Shown: positions 43,640 to 52,995 of the stretch, one piece after another
How the letters are laid out: each line of letters starts with the position of its first letter
Position numbering within the stretch: position 1 is the first letter of the stretch
Assembly (NCBI GenBank): GCA_050633525.1
Contig: JBOEGR010000033.1
Location: forward strand, 10,533 to 74,532
Source of the DNA: CANLBN01 sp050633525
GTDB taxonomy: Bacteria > Pseudomonadota > Gammaproteobacteria > Pseudomonadales > Cellvibrionaceae
Direction of reading: 5' to 3'
DNA length: 64,000 bases
Program-made: the position numbers and the translations under genes
The notes under the pieces: model-generated
Database searches by the model: none
Seen by the model: only the letters and a program-made list of their open reading frames with translations
Told to the model about the DNA's origin: nothing

Positions 43640-45022
43640 ATGCAAGCTGCTACCGAAGAGCAAATCGACAAGACACAAGCCAACCTTTCAAAGCTGTCAG
43701 AAATCCAAGAAAGCGTCTCTGGAGATGAAAGCGAGCTTCGTGCGGTTAAGCGTATGCTGAATGGCTTAAGTGCCGTTGAAATAGCCAATCTATTAAACTC
43801 ATCCCCTCCTAAATCACGCCAATATCTCTGGGATTTAATCGATCCTGATGCCCACGCAGATATTATCCAAGAATTACCCGAAGAAGTTGCTGTTCAATTT
43901 GTTAAGGAAATGGACAGCCAACATGTTGCCGAACTCACAGAGTCTATCGATGTTGATGATGTAGCTGACATACTGCAAAAGCTGCCTGGGCAAATTATGC
44001 AGGAAGTGCTCGAGGCCATGAGCGCACAAAATCGAGCCAGAGTGGAAATGGTCTTATCCTACGAAGAGGATACAGCCGGCGGATTAATGGATACGGATGT
44101 CATTACCATTCGTCCGCGTTTTACCCTCGATGTTGTTATGCGTTACTTGCGACGTCATGAAGAGATACCGCCCTCGACTGATCAGCTGGTAGTTGTTAAT
44201 GCGGATAATGTATATCTCGGCACACTATCGATGAGCAAGTTATTAACAACAGATCCGAATATTAGTGTTCGTGAAATTATGCGCACTGATCTAGAGGCTA
44301 TTCCTGTTGACATGGATGACGGCAAAGTCGCTCAACTATTTGAACAAAATGACTGGATTTCTGCACCTGTAGTAAATGACTTAGGTCAAGTACTTGGACG
44401 TGTTACGATTGATGATGTTGTCGATGTCATTATAGAAGATGCTGACCACTCATTAATGGGTTTATCTGGGCTAAGTGAAGATGAAGAAGATACTTTTGCC
44501 CCTCTGTTTAAAAGTGCTCCTCGCCGTGCAATTTGGTTAGGTATTAACTTGATTACGGCTATTCTTGCCTCTTCTGTCATTAATATATTTCAAGATACGA
44601 TAGATAAAATTGTTGCTCTTGCTATTTTAATGCCCATAGTCGCTAGTATGGGAGGGGTTGCAGGCAGCCAGACATTAACCGTTGTGGTACGTGGTATGGC
44701 CCTCGGAAAAATTGGCGCAAGTAACCGTAACTGGTTATTAATGCGCGAGATATTGTCTGGCTTAATGAATGGTTTAGTGTGGGCAGGAGTTCTAGCTGCA
44801 CTGACAGCATGGTGGTTTAACGATATTCGCATTGCTATTATCATCGCAGTAGCAACCATTATTAATTTATTCACAGCCGCTATTGGTGGCACCTTGCTTC
44901 CACCCATGTTGAAGCGAATGGGGATTGACCCAGCCTTGGCGGGAGGCGTTGCATTAACAACATTAACTGATGTTGTGGGCTTTATGGCATTCCTTGGGTT
45001 AGCAACCGTATTTTACGCTTAA
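43640..45022 (+). CDS. mgtE: Magnesium transporter MgtE
   Basis: A 460-residue MgtE protein. It has an N-terminal acidic superhelical domain (EIANLLNSSPPKSRQYLWDLID), a CBS pair (about residues 140-265, with DTDVITIRPRFTL), and a C-terminal domain of five membrane helices. GGVAGSQTLTVVVRGMALG at the pore and the final GGTLLPPMLKRMGIDPA are typical. It takes up Mg2+ and is gated by cytoplasmic Mg2+. It is monocistronic or starts the short pair with darP. Confidence 0.95.
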   Translation: MQAATEEQIDKTQANLSKLSEIQESVSGDESELRAVKRMLNGLSAVEIANLLNSSPPKSRQYLWDLIDPDAHADIIQELPEEVAVQFVKEMDSQHVAELTESIDVDDVADILQKLPGQIMQEVLEAMSAQNRARVEMVLSYEEDTAGGLMDTDVITIRPRFTLDVVMRYLRRHEEIPPSTDQLVVVNADNVYLGTLSMSKLLTTDPNISVREIMRTDLEAIPVDMDDGKVAQLFEQNDWISAPVVNDLGQVLGRVTIDDVVDVIIEDADHSLMGLSGLSEDEEDTFAPLFKSAPRRAIWLGINLITAILASSVINIFQDTIDKIVALAILMPIVASMGGVAGSQTLTVVVRGMALGKIGASNRNWLLMREILSGLMNGLVWAGVLAALTAWWFNDIRIAIIIAVATIINLFTAAIGGTLLPPMLKRMGIDPALAGGVALTTLTDVVGFMAFLGLATVFYA

Positions 45023-45052
45023 TTTTATATCAAATAATCTCGCAGAAAGACA

Positions 45053-45592
45053 ATGAAAAAAAACAAAAACCAGCATAACAACAGCGATGACACCCAAAAC
45101 TTTGAAGACGATGTTATTAGCAAGTCTGAAGTAAAAAGGGCGTTACAGGACATCCTACTATTCGGCGAAACACTCTTAGCCTTACCACCCCAAAAACTTG
45201 CCAAGCTGCCCATAAGTGAATTACTCCTGTCAGAAATTGCATTAGCTAAACGACTAAAAGTAAACAATAGCCGTCGTAGACAAATGCAACGCATCGGAAA
45301 AATATTACGCTCTGAAAATTATGAAGAAATTCAAACAATTTATAATGAAATGGAAGAACAAAACAGACAGCATCAGCAATCTGGTAACCCGTCGGAAAAA
45401 TGGTGTGAAAAACTAATAGATAACCCTGACGCACTATCAGACTTTATTCAACGTTATCCTGATATAGATCGACAACAATTTAGCCAATTGATCCGTAATT
45501 CAAAAAAAGAGCGAACAAGTTCAAGCAGCTCTCAAAAAAACCAACAACGCTTATTTAGATTTATTCAAGAAAGGTTAACCGAGCACTTATAG
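45053..45592 (+). CDS. darP: Ribosome biogenesis factor DarP (YjgA)
   Basis: A 179-residue DUF615 protein. The motif ISKSEVKRALQDILLFGETLLALP and the helical C-terminal half with RFIQERL fit DarP. It helps mature the 50S subunit. It is 30 bp after mgtE and overlaps the convergent yhdP by 6 bp. In many gammaproteobacteria it lies near tldD or pmbA, which are absent here. Confidence 0.9.
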   Translation: MKKNKNQHNNSDDTQNFEDDVISKSEVKRALQDILLFGETLLALPPQKLAKLPISELLLSEIALAKRLKVNNSRRRQMQRIGKILRSENYEEIQTIYNEMEEQNRQHQQSGNPSEKWCEKLIDNPDALSDFIQRYPDIDRQQFSQLIRNSKKERTSSSSSQKNQQRLFRFIQERLTEHL

Positions 45593-48500
45593 ATCTTCTT
45601 CAGCTACATTTTGACTAACATCTTGATCGCCTATTTTATCTACTCTAATAACAGGCTCTCTCCAATCACCTTGAATCAGGTAATTTACACTCGATACTCT
45701 TTCAACTTGCTTTTCAAACAACTTACTGACAAGGTAAACACCTGCAGCTGCAGGAAGCCCTCCGGCTAAAGCAGCAACGACCGTTAAGTTGCCTCCTATC
45801 GGCACCGTAGCCACCAACCTTGCATCAACCGTTTCTTCTGGGTAATTGATTAAACCCGACAAGGACATTTTGCTCGAAGGCCCTTCCATTGTGATTGGGT
45901 CAGAGATAGTAATAAGGCCATCTTTAAAGCTCAAACTACCTTTTAACTCATCAAAAACAATTCCTTTTTTATACACATCAGAAAAATCCAATCTCACACG
46001 GCGTGCCCAAGAATCAAAATTAAACAAACCAAACAAACGTAACACCCCTGTTGCATCGTTTGTTTTTTCCTGTGTAAAGACACCATCAGAATGTTGGCTA
46101 CTGACACTTCCATTCAAAACATCAATAGAAAAATCTGCAGGCGAACCCATCCACATTAGGTCTGCCGTCAATGTTGTTTTCTTACTTTCAAGACCGAAAG
46201 GTAAATCCCACTGCTCAAACAATGTTTTAGGATTATCTCCAAACACCAACCCTTTTAGCTCGGTAAACTCCGGAGATGATTCAGATGCAGCAAGCCAGCG
46301 AAGAGTTGCTCCTTGCTTTTCTTGATCACCAGCCAAAGTAAAGCCATTCGCTGCGGCCACTATATTATTTACCAACAAACCCTCATTATTGGGGCGTAAT
46401 TGCATTGACCAACTACCAAGAGGTTTATCTTTATAAACAAGCCGATTGATATTGACATTCGCTGGAGGTAAATCTCGGGGATCAACATCCTTCATCACAT
46501 CGTTTTTGGCGCTTTCTGGCACAGAGTTCGACAAAACGACAACATCATCTTCTGGCACATCAGAATTAGGAGACCAGTGCAAATAGTCAATATCAACGAT
46601 TAAAGGACGTTCTTTATCATCATCAATATACACTCCCCCGAGAACATCACTACTATCAACAAATAAACTCCAACCATTTTGTTCTCTATGGCCGGATATC
46701 ATAGTATTTTTTAGTTGATAGTCGTTAAAAACAAAATTATCTACAGAAATAAAAGCATCAACGGAATCACTACTGGCCCCGGCTGATCGAGGGTACTGCT
46801 GAAGAAAATCAAACCAAACACCCGCATCCAAATGTTCGAACTGGCTAACCAACTTTAAACCCTTATCAGGCAAACTAGTGAACTCTGGAAACTGAATATC
46901 ACTCACTGAAACCGTAGCGACAAACGGGGCATTTTCGTTAGCGACAAAGTGACCGGAAAAATACTGGCCCAAGGTTAATTTATATTCACGGGTATTTTCT
47001 TTAAATGGTATCGATAAAGAAAATGGCAGCTCATCATCCAACTCTTTATCAAAAGGCGGGGGTAAGTTTGCACTTACGCCCACCAAATCAGACTGAATTA
47101 ACAAACCCGCCTGATCTCCTGAACGATCAGAGGGTATCCGTATCTCAAGCTGATAATCTATATCACCTGATACAAAAGACAAAATAGGTTGATCCAACCA
47201 TTCTGCTATAGATGAGACAAGCGCTGAACCAGTGCCATTAATAAGCAAATCATTTTGATTCGTACTGTCATTACGAATATCGGCTGTCACCGGTCTATCA
47301 AACAAGGAAGCATGAAGGTCATTTGATAAAAAGCCCTTTTCAGATGAATAATTTAAGGCGCCTTTAATTGAGGACAGCTCGAGATCCACTTCATTTAATG
47401 CTAATTGAGCATTCTTAAAATGAATATTGACATCTTGCTTTGCTAGAACAGGAGAATCATCTAGAGGAATACGTAGATCAACATCAATACCTAAACGCCC
47501 CTTACCAGAGGCTTGATCAACCAAAGACCCTATTTTGTTTCTTAACCAAGATTCCCGCAAATAGCGTAAACCCGACTGCGTACTGGTTACGCCTGAAGCG
47601 TTAACACTCAATACTTTTCGATTGTTCTTATTCCAATCAAATGAACCCTTAAATTTTCCATCGCCATAAATTGATGCATTATCAATCTTGCCAGATACTC
47701 TTTGGTTATCAATTAAAAAACGTCCTTTTAAATTTTTTAATGAAGGCCAATCAGAACTGAAGTCTAACTCACCCTTTTCTATATCAGTGAAAAATTGAAT
47801 GGTGCGCTTAGAGTCTTCTCTTAACCCTCCTCGGTAGAAGAATCCTGCCTCATTTAGCTCACCGGCTTTAATTGAATCCGACATCCAGCTCAATAAATCT
47901 TTCGGCAACAACTTAGGAACGAGCTGCTTATGAAACAATGCATTGGACTGTTTCAAACCTATTTGTAGCGTTAAATTATTTTGGTTATTTGGGTTTTCTT
48001 TGTCCCAAGCCAAATCTAAAGCAAAATTCCCCTTTGCTTCACCATAAGCACCCAACATTTTCAAATCAAAACCATGCACTGTAGCGGATTTTTTTTCCGT
48101 GCTAACCTGCCATCCTACATACCCACTAGAATAACTCGACTCTACGGCCGCGTTATAAACTTCATCAGGGAAAAAAGAAAATTCATTCGCATCCAACAAA
48201 ATGAATCCGTGATCTAAACTTGCTTCTAGATAACCACTCACCCGCCTAAATTCAGGGAGGCCTTTCCAAGCTTCACTTTGAGCATTCGCTACATTCGCCG
48301 TAATAAGCGAATCAGAAACATTCAATAAATCAATGCTCGTATAAATATTATTTAATTCACCGACAGGAACAAGTGAACTAATAACATTATTCACTTTTTT
48401 AGATCGAATCAATCTCTTCTCCGCCCACCGAGCCCAAGAGCTTAAGTCTATTTTGTCGACGGCCGCATTCACCTTATTCTCATGGAGAATAAAACGAGCT

Positions 48501-49510
48501 TTATCAATAAATAATGTTTTATCAATGTTTATTTTACTTAGACCGAGAGATAGACCTCGTTGAATACTATAATCGCCTGCGATATTTGCACTAACTGGGA
48601 TATCGAGATAATATTTTTTTGCAAATGGGGTAGATTCATCATTAACTAATTCAATATTTCCGTTCATCAAAAAACGGCTGGGGCTTGCAAAATCTAGCCA
48701 CATATTAAGATTTGCTTCGGATTCAGATACTTCAGCCAGATCTGTTTGATTTACTAGCACTTCGGCATCAACGGCAACTTGCTCAAACAATTGAGATAAA
48801 CGTTCAACCGGAAAACGATTAAGCTGCAAGTACGCTTGAGCAAAGAATTGGTCAGGAATAGATGGGTCACCAACACCTTCTAAAACAAAATCAAATGCCG
48901 AATTATCGCCTATGGCTGCTTTTGCATTTAAGCGATGAAAATGCCCATTATTTTGTATAGAAATGAGAGGGATATCAGCCTTAACTTGCCGCTGATTATG
49001 CAAAGTGAAATTAATCCTAGACGACTCTAGGTGCACATCACCGGCCATCAAAAATAAAGCGCTAGGACTACGATACCGCCAACTACGATCTTTATTCGCC
49101 GGCGAGAGACCACCAATTGTCCACGCGCCCGCTTCATCTTGAGAGATACTGAGGTCAACACCTTTAGCCTCTACACTATGCCAAACGGGTGTCCAGTGGT
49201 ACAAACTGCGTAAGATATCCAAACGCATGCTAGCATTGTTAATCGCTAATAAGGGTTGTCCATCATCGGACCTTACCGACAAGCCATCAACCATGACCCG
49301 AGGCCGTAAACCAGTCCATTTTGCCGATACACGCTCCAAAGTAACCTGAGCTTTGATTTGCTGGCTGAAATAACTTTCTAGGCTGTTATTAAAATAGTTT
49401 ATATAAGGAAGTGACCACTTGGTCAACTGCAGTAATACTGCAAACACGATGATGACTGCCGCAGAGGACATCCAACAAAACTTAATCGGTTTCTTAACTC
49501 GCTGAATCAT
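45587..49510 (-). CDS. yhdP: YhdP/AsmA-like envelope protein
   Basis: A 1307-residue protein with one N-terminal membrane helix (about residues 12-30). A long periplasmic beta-rich domain of the AsmA/YhdP (DUF3971) type follows. Family features include WTGLRPRVMVDGLSV near residue 65 and an AsmA-like C-terminus (VPIGGNLTVVAALAGGLPAAAGVYLVSKLF, shown here as a stretch near 1220-1250). YhdP takes part in phospholipid transport to the outer membrane and in outer membrane integrity. The rng and maf genes that usually separate it from mreD are missing. Confidence 0.9.
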   Translation of the reverse strand: MIQRVKKPIKFCWMSSAAVIIVFAVLLQLTKWSLPYINYFNNSLESYFSQQIKAQVTLERVSAKWTGLRPRVMVDGLSVRSDDGQPLLAINNASMRLDILRSLYHWTPVWHSVEAKGVDLSISQDEAGAWTIGGLSPANKDRSWRYRSPSALFLMAGDVHLESSRINFTLHNQRQVKADIPLISIQNNGHFHRLNAKAAIGDNSAFDFVLEGVGDPSIPDQFFAQAYLQLNRFPVERLSQLFEQVAVDAEVLVNQTDLAEVSESEANLNMWLDFASPSRFLMNGNIELVNDESTPFAKKYYLDIPVSANIAGDYSIQRGLSLGLSKINIDKTLFIDKARFILHENKVNAAVDKIDLSSWARWAEKRLIRSKKVNNVISSLVPVGELNNIYTSIDLLNVSDSLITANVANAQSEAWKGLPEFRRVSGYLEASLDHGFILLDANEFSFFPDEVYNAAVESSYSSGYVGWQVSTEKKSATVHGFDLKMLGAYGEAKGNFALDLAWDKENPNNQNNLTLQIGLKQSNALFHKQLVPKLLPKDLLSWMSDSIKAGELNEAGFFYRGGLREDSKRTIQFFTDIEKGELDFSSDWPSLKNLKGRFLIDNQRVSGKIDNASIYGDGKFKGSFDWNKNNRKVLSVNASGVTSTQSGLRYLRESWLRNKIGSLVDQASGKGRLGIDVDLRIPLDDSPVLAKQDVNIHFKNAQLALNEVDLELSSIKGALNYSSEKGFLSNDLHASLFDRPVTADIRNDSTNQNDLLINGTGSALVSSIAEWLDQPILSFVSGDIDYQLEIRIPSDRSGDQAGLLIQSDLVGVSANLPPPFDKELDDELPFSLSIPFKENTREYKLTLGQYFSGHFVANENAPFVATVSVSDIQFPEFTSLPDKGLKLVSQFEHLDAGVWFDFLQQYPRSAGASSDSVDAFISVDNFVFNDYQLKNTMISGHREQNGWSLFVDSSDVLGGVYIDDDKERPLIVDIDYLHWSPNSDVPEDDVVVLSNSVPESAKNDVMKDVDPRDLPPANVNINRLVYKDKPLGSWSMQLRPNNEGLLVNNIVAAANGFTLAGDQEKQGATLRWLAASESSPEFTELKGLVFGDNPKTLFEQWDLPFGLESKKTTLTADLMWMGSPADFSIDVLNGSVSSQHSDGVFTQEKTNDATGVLRLFGLFNFDSWARRVRLDFSDVYKKGIVFDELKGSLSFKDGLITISDPITMEGPSSKMSLSGLINYPEETVDARLVATVPIGGNLTVVAALAGGLPAAAGVYLVSKLFEKQVERVSSVNYLIQGDWREPVIRVDKIGDQDVSQNVAEEDL

Positions 49511-49686
49511 AAGCTAGACAAACAATAACTCAAAATAAACCATCTTGGTACTTTTGCACAAAATGACACTTAAAAAATTTAAGCATCAAATTTGAGTAAA
49601 AATGCCCCCCAACATAAGAGGAATTATCCCTATTATTACTGAACGTAAGCTTAAAAAAAGCACTTTACTATGAAATCGCGCACAAA

Positions 49687-50157
49687 TTACTGAATTAAAC
49701 GGAAATAAACCTGTAGACGTCCCATTAGTATGACTAAAAATGGCCACAAGAGCCCACTAAAAACGGCTGAAAGCAAGAAAACAGGACTATCTGCTGAATA
49801 CCCCATAAACCCATTTAACCAGTTGGAGAATAATTGAAAAACACCTACCAGCACAAAAACCCACAAAGCCTGATGCCAAAACACATAATTGCGTAGACGT
49901 TGATAAACTAAATGTAATATATAGGCAATCAAAAGCATACCGATGGCATTTAACCCTAGAAAGGAAAGCTCAAGAATATCTTGAAACAGCCCTACAAGCC
50001 AAACAGTCCCCAACCCAAGGTGCTGGGGCGCATACATTGTCCAGTAGATAACTAGCAGAACAATAAATTCAGGCCTACACCACTTTAGGTCATGACTAAT
50101 CGGAATCACCATCAACACAAAAGCAATTACAAAGCTAATCGTAATGAAAAATTTCAT
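49687..50157 (-). CDS. mreD: Rod shape-determining protein MreD
   Basis: A 156-residue inner membrane protein with about five helices. The segment LGLGTVWLVGLFQDILELSFLG near residue 50 matches the MreD family. It is part of the MreBCD elongasome and overlaps mreC by 4 bp. Confidence 0.92.
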   Translation of the reverse strand: MKFFITISFVIAFVLMVIPISHDLKWCRPEFIVLLVIYWTMYAPQHLGLGTVWLVGLFQDILELSFLGLNAIGMLLIAYILHLVYQRLRNYVFWHQALWVFVLVGVFQLFSNWLNGFMGYSADSPVFLLSAVFSGLLWPFLVILMGRLQVYFRLIQ

Positions 50158-50996
50158 TGTGGTATAGGAGTTTCCGAGGTGGGCAGTTCAGATATAGCAG
50201 AGGCATCAACAGTCAGAGCAGGCTGTTCACTAAAAACCAATAAAACATGACGACTACGATCTAATTGCGCAGCAGGCCGAGCCACTACCGTCGCAAAAGG
50301 TTCACCGGGGTCATAAGTAATACTTTCGATTTGCGCAACAGGATAGCCAACAGGAAATCGACCTCCCAAGCCTGAGCTAACAAGAATATCGCCTTCCTTT
50401 ATATCCATCGTTGAGGAAACATAACGCAATCTTAATTGATATAAATCACCCACGCCTTCAGCAACTGTACGGACATTGTTACGCGTCACCTGAACAGGGA
50501 TCGCATGCGTATTATCGGTAATGAGTAAAATTTGTGAAGTATAGTCATTCACCGCAACCACTTGTCCCATCAAACCATAAGCATCTAACATCGGCTGACC
50601 AACATAGATACCATCGTTACGGCCTTTATTGACAATCACCTTATGCACCAGAGGATCGGGGGAAACACCGATCAACTCTGCCACCAAGACGCGATCTTGG
50701 ATAAGGTCTGATGAATTCATTAATTGTCGTAAACGAAGATTTTCTGCCATCAAAGCAGCCATTTGCTGCAAACGCGACTCTTGCACCCTGATTTGATTAC
50801 GCAAGAGCTTATTCTCTCCTTCAAGAGCCTCACGCGATGACCAATTAGTATCGATCCAACCCGACACTTTTGTTGGGATACCCGTCACCCAATAAAAAGG
50901 AAGCGATAGTAAATCAAGCTTACTACGCACAGGCTCAAGCCAAGTCGTATAACGCCCCACCAATAACAAAGACACCGCCAGCACCCCCAACAACAA
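50154..50996 (-). CDS. mreC: Cell shape-determining protein MreC
   Basis: This frame has 280 residues. It has an N-terminal helix, a coiled coil (about residues 60-90) and the periplasmic MreC beta domain with VIVNKGRNDGIYVGQPMLD. The listed start is TTG. Fifteen more codons lie in frame upstream (to 51041) and spell KLLFTKGPSYFSRA after ATC. This matches the conserved MreC N-terminus, but no ATG, GTG or TTG starts it. The true start may therefore be the non-standard ATC at 51041. It overlaps mreD and follows mreB. Confidence 0.9.
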   Translation of the reverse strand: MLLGVLAVSLLLVGRYTTWLEPVRSKLDLLSLPFYWVTGIPTKVSGWIDTNWSSREALEGENKLLRNQIRVQESRLQQMAALMAENLRLRQLMNSSDLIQDRVLVAELIGVSPDPLVHKVIVNKGRNDGIYVGQPMLDAYGLMGQVVAVNDYTSQILLITDNTHAIPVQVTRNNVRTVAEGVGDLYQLRLRYVSSTMDIKEGDILVSSGLGGRFPVGYPVAQIESITYDPGEPFATVVARPAAQLDRSRHVLLVFSEQPALTVDASAISELPTSETPIPQ

Positions 50997-51123
50997 TGCT
51001 CGCGAGAAATAGGAAGGGCCTTTAGTAAATAAGAGTTTGATAGCTTATCACCACTGAGAGAACAGTTGAGTTGATAACCAACATAGCGATCAATTGACTG
51101 ACATTATGAAATGTTGGTTTTAG

Positions 51124-51238
51124 GTGCGAATATTTTGCTCCCAGACAAGGCGAAAATGCACGGAGAGAGGGAGCTTATTGTTAATAAGAGACCGATTGAG
51201 TACATTTTCAACGCCGTATGGGGGCAAAATATTCGTGC
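51124..51238. repeat. 115-bp cruciform element between mreB and mreC
   Basis: The outer arms CGAATATTTTGCTCCCA (51127-51143) and TGGGGGCAAAATATTCG (51219-51235) pair over 17 bp with one wobble. Middle parts also pair: GGCG with CGCC and AAAATG with CATTTT. The centre is a perfect CTTATT-GTT-AATAAG hairpin (51174-51188). All arms share one axis near 51181. It may be a mobile-type palindromic repeat (MITE- or REP-like) or a structured RNA in the mreBCD transcript. Confidence 0.8.
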
Positions 51239-51244
51239 ATAAAA

Positions 51245-52285
51245 TTAGTCTTCTAGGAAGCCCATGGTCTTACTATCCATCCACCCCATCGCAATACCAC
51301 CGCCACGGGCCACACAAGTTAGAGGATCATCCGCCACGATAACGGGTAAACCCGTTTCTTCAGACAACAACTGATCGATATCTCTCAATAAAGCACCACC
51401 ACCGGTCAACACAATGCCACTTTCGGCAATATCCGATGCTAGCTCGGGAGGAGACTGCTCCAATGCACTTTTTACCGACTGTACAATGCCCGCTAGCGGT
51501 TCTTGTAGTGCTTCTAAGACTTCGCCACTACTGAGAGTAAAGCTACGAGGCACACCTTCAGCTAAGTTACGGCCACGAACATCAATATCGCGAGCCTCGC
51601 TGCCCACGTAGGCACAACCAATTTCTTGCTTAATTCGCTCAGCGGTCGCATCGCCAATGACCGTACCGTAATTGCGCCTAACATAATTGACAATCGCCTC
51701 ATCAAAACGGTCACCGCCAATTCGAACAGAGTCAGAATAAACCACGCCATTGAGAGAAATCACCGCAATTTCAGTCGTACCACCACCAATATCAACTACC
51801 ATAGAGCCGCTGGCCTCTGCCACTCTTAGGCCAGCTCCAATCGCTGCCGCTCTCGGCTCTTCTATTAAGCGCACTTCCCTTGCACCGGCACCCAACGCAG
51901 ACTCACGAATCGCACGCTTTTCAACTTCCGTGGATAAGCAAGGCACACAGACTAACACGCGAGGGCTAGGCTGGAACCAGCTATTCTCGTGCACTTTGCG
52001 CATGAAATGCTGGAGCATCTTCTCCGTTACTTGAAAATCGGCAATCACACCATCTTTAAGAGGGCGAATTGCCGTAATATTACCGGGTGTTCGGCCTAAC
52101 ATACGTTTTGCCTCAACACCGACAGCCTCAACCAATTTCTGGCCATTATGGTGACGTATAGCCACTACCGAGGGTTCGTTTAGCACAATACCTTTTTCAC
52201 GCACATAAATCAGTGTATTTGCAGTACCAAGGTCAATGGATAGGTCATTCGAAAATAAGCCACGAAGGCGTTTGGGAATTAGCAT
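51245..52285 (-). CDS. mreB: Rod shape-determining protein MreB
   Basis: A 346-residue actin-like protein. The nucleotide motifs are SIDLGTANTLIY (phosphate 1), VVDIGGGTTEIAVISL (phosphate 2) and IVLTGGGALLRDID (adenosine). It directs lateral cell wall synthesis together with MreC, MreD and RodA-PBP2. It is divergent from gatCAB. Confidence 0.98.
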   Translation of the reverse strand: MLIPKRLRGLFSNDLSIDLGTANTLIYVREKGIVLNEPSVVAIRHHNGQKLVEAVGVEAKRMLGRTPGNITAIRPLKDGVIADFQVTEKMLQHFMRKVHENSWFQPSPRVLVCVPCLSTEVEKRAIRESALGAGAREVRLIEEPRAAAIGAGLRVAEASGSMVVDIGGGTTEIAVISLNGVVYSDSVRIGGDRFDEAIVNYVRRNYGTVIGDATAERIKQEIGCAYVGSEARDIDVRGRNLAEGVPRSFTLSSGEVLEALQEPLAGIVQSVKSALEQSPPELASDIAESGIVLTGGGALLRDIDQLLSEETGLPVIVADDPLTCVARGGGIAMGWMDSKTMGFLED

Positions 52286-52699
52286 GGAGTTATTTTTACC
52301 TAACAGTCTTTTGTTTTATTTATCATAATGGGCGACATCTCTGTTTAGGCCACCCTATTGAGTCGATGTACAAATCACAATTAAAGGCATACATACCTTT
52401 TAATGCTTATACCTTTATATACAAGTGGCGAGACTCTAGCAATGACAGCTGTATTCGGCAAGATGCAATTAGGGAAACAAGGGGGTTTAGCACATTTTTA
52501 CCCTATTTTTTTATACTTTTAACAGCTGGTAGCCTAAAAATACGCTAGAATCACCCCCCTCAATTTTACGGGACTGGGGCACTGTGATTTGCCATAAAAG
52601 AAAAGCACGGTATTTTTCGCCTGACTAAGCGCTCTTTTTTATTATGGCATTATAATGCCGCTGTTCTCACTCTAAGCTGTCGTACTAACGGAGACACTC
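52286..52699. other. 414-bp region between the divergent mreB and gatC genes
   Basis: No gene is supported here. On the minus strand TTTAGG (52538-52533), a 17-bp spacer and TATAAA (52515-52510) may form the mreB promoter, with a leader of about 220 bases. On the plus strand a TAGAAT (52546-52551) and a TATAAT (52651-52656) are possible -10 boxes for gatC. None has a good -35 box. Confidence 0.4.
52646..52659 (+). promoter_or_regulatory. GatC promoter -10 within a 14-bp palindrome
   Basis: GGCATTATAATGCC is a perfect palindrome and contains TATAAT (52651-52656). It lies 44 bp before the gatC GTG. The -35 region is weak, so a regulator may bind the palindrome, or the match is partly fortuitous. 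Confidence 0.4.
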
Positions 52700-52981
52700 G
52701 TGGACGCAAACGAAATTGCTAAACTTGCACAACTGGCTCGCATTAATATTGAAGCCGATATGACTAATGATGTTGCCGATAATATTGGGCGCATTCTAAC
52801 ACTGGTCGATCAATTACAGGCCGTTGATACCGACGGGATTGAGCCGATGTCTCACCCAATGGATGCCGTACAGCGCTTGCGCTCTGATACCGTGAGTGAA
52901 GAAAACCAGCGTGAATCACTGCAAGCCACTGCTCCTGCGGTTGAGAAAGGCCTCTTTCTCGTTCCTAAAGTCATCGATTAA
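52700..52981 (+). CDS. gatC: Asp-tRNA(Asn)/Glu-tRNA(Gln) amidotransferase subunit C
   Basis: A 93-residue GatC with the family start EIAKLAQLARINIE and the DGIEPMSHP motif. The start is GTG with GGAG upstream. GatC stabilises the GatAB complex. It is the first gene of gatCAB, with a 14-bp gap to gatA. Confidence 0.95.
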   Translation: MDANEIAKLAQLARINIEADMTNDVADNIGRILTLVDQLQAVDTDGIEPMSHPMDAVQRLRSDTVSEENQRESLQATAPAVEKGLFLVPKVID

Positions 52982-52995
52982 TAAAAGCGTTTACT

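Noticed and set aside
45846..46325. 159-codon plus-strand frame inside yhdP
   Set aside because: It lies antisense within the conserved C-terminal part of yhdP and shows no recognisable protein family.
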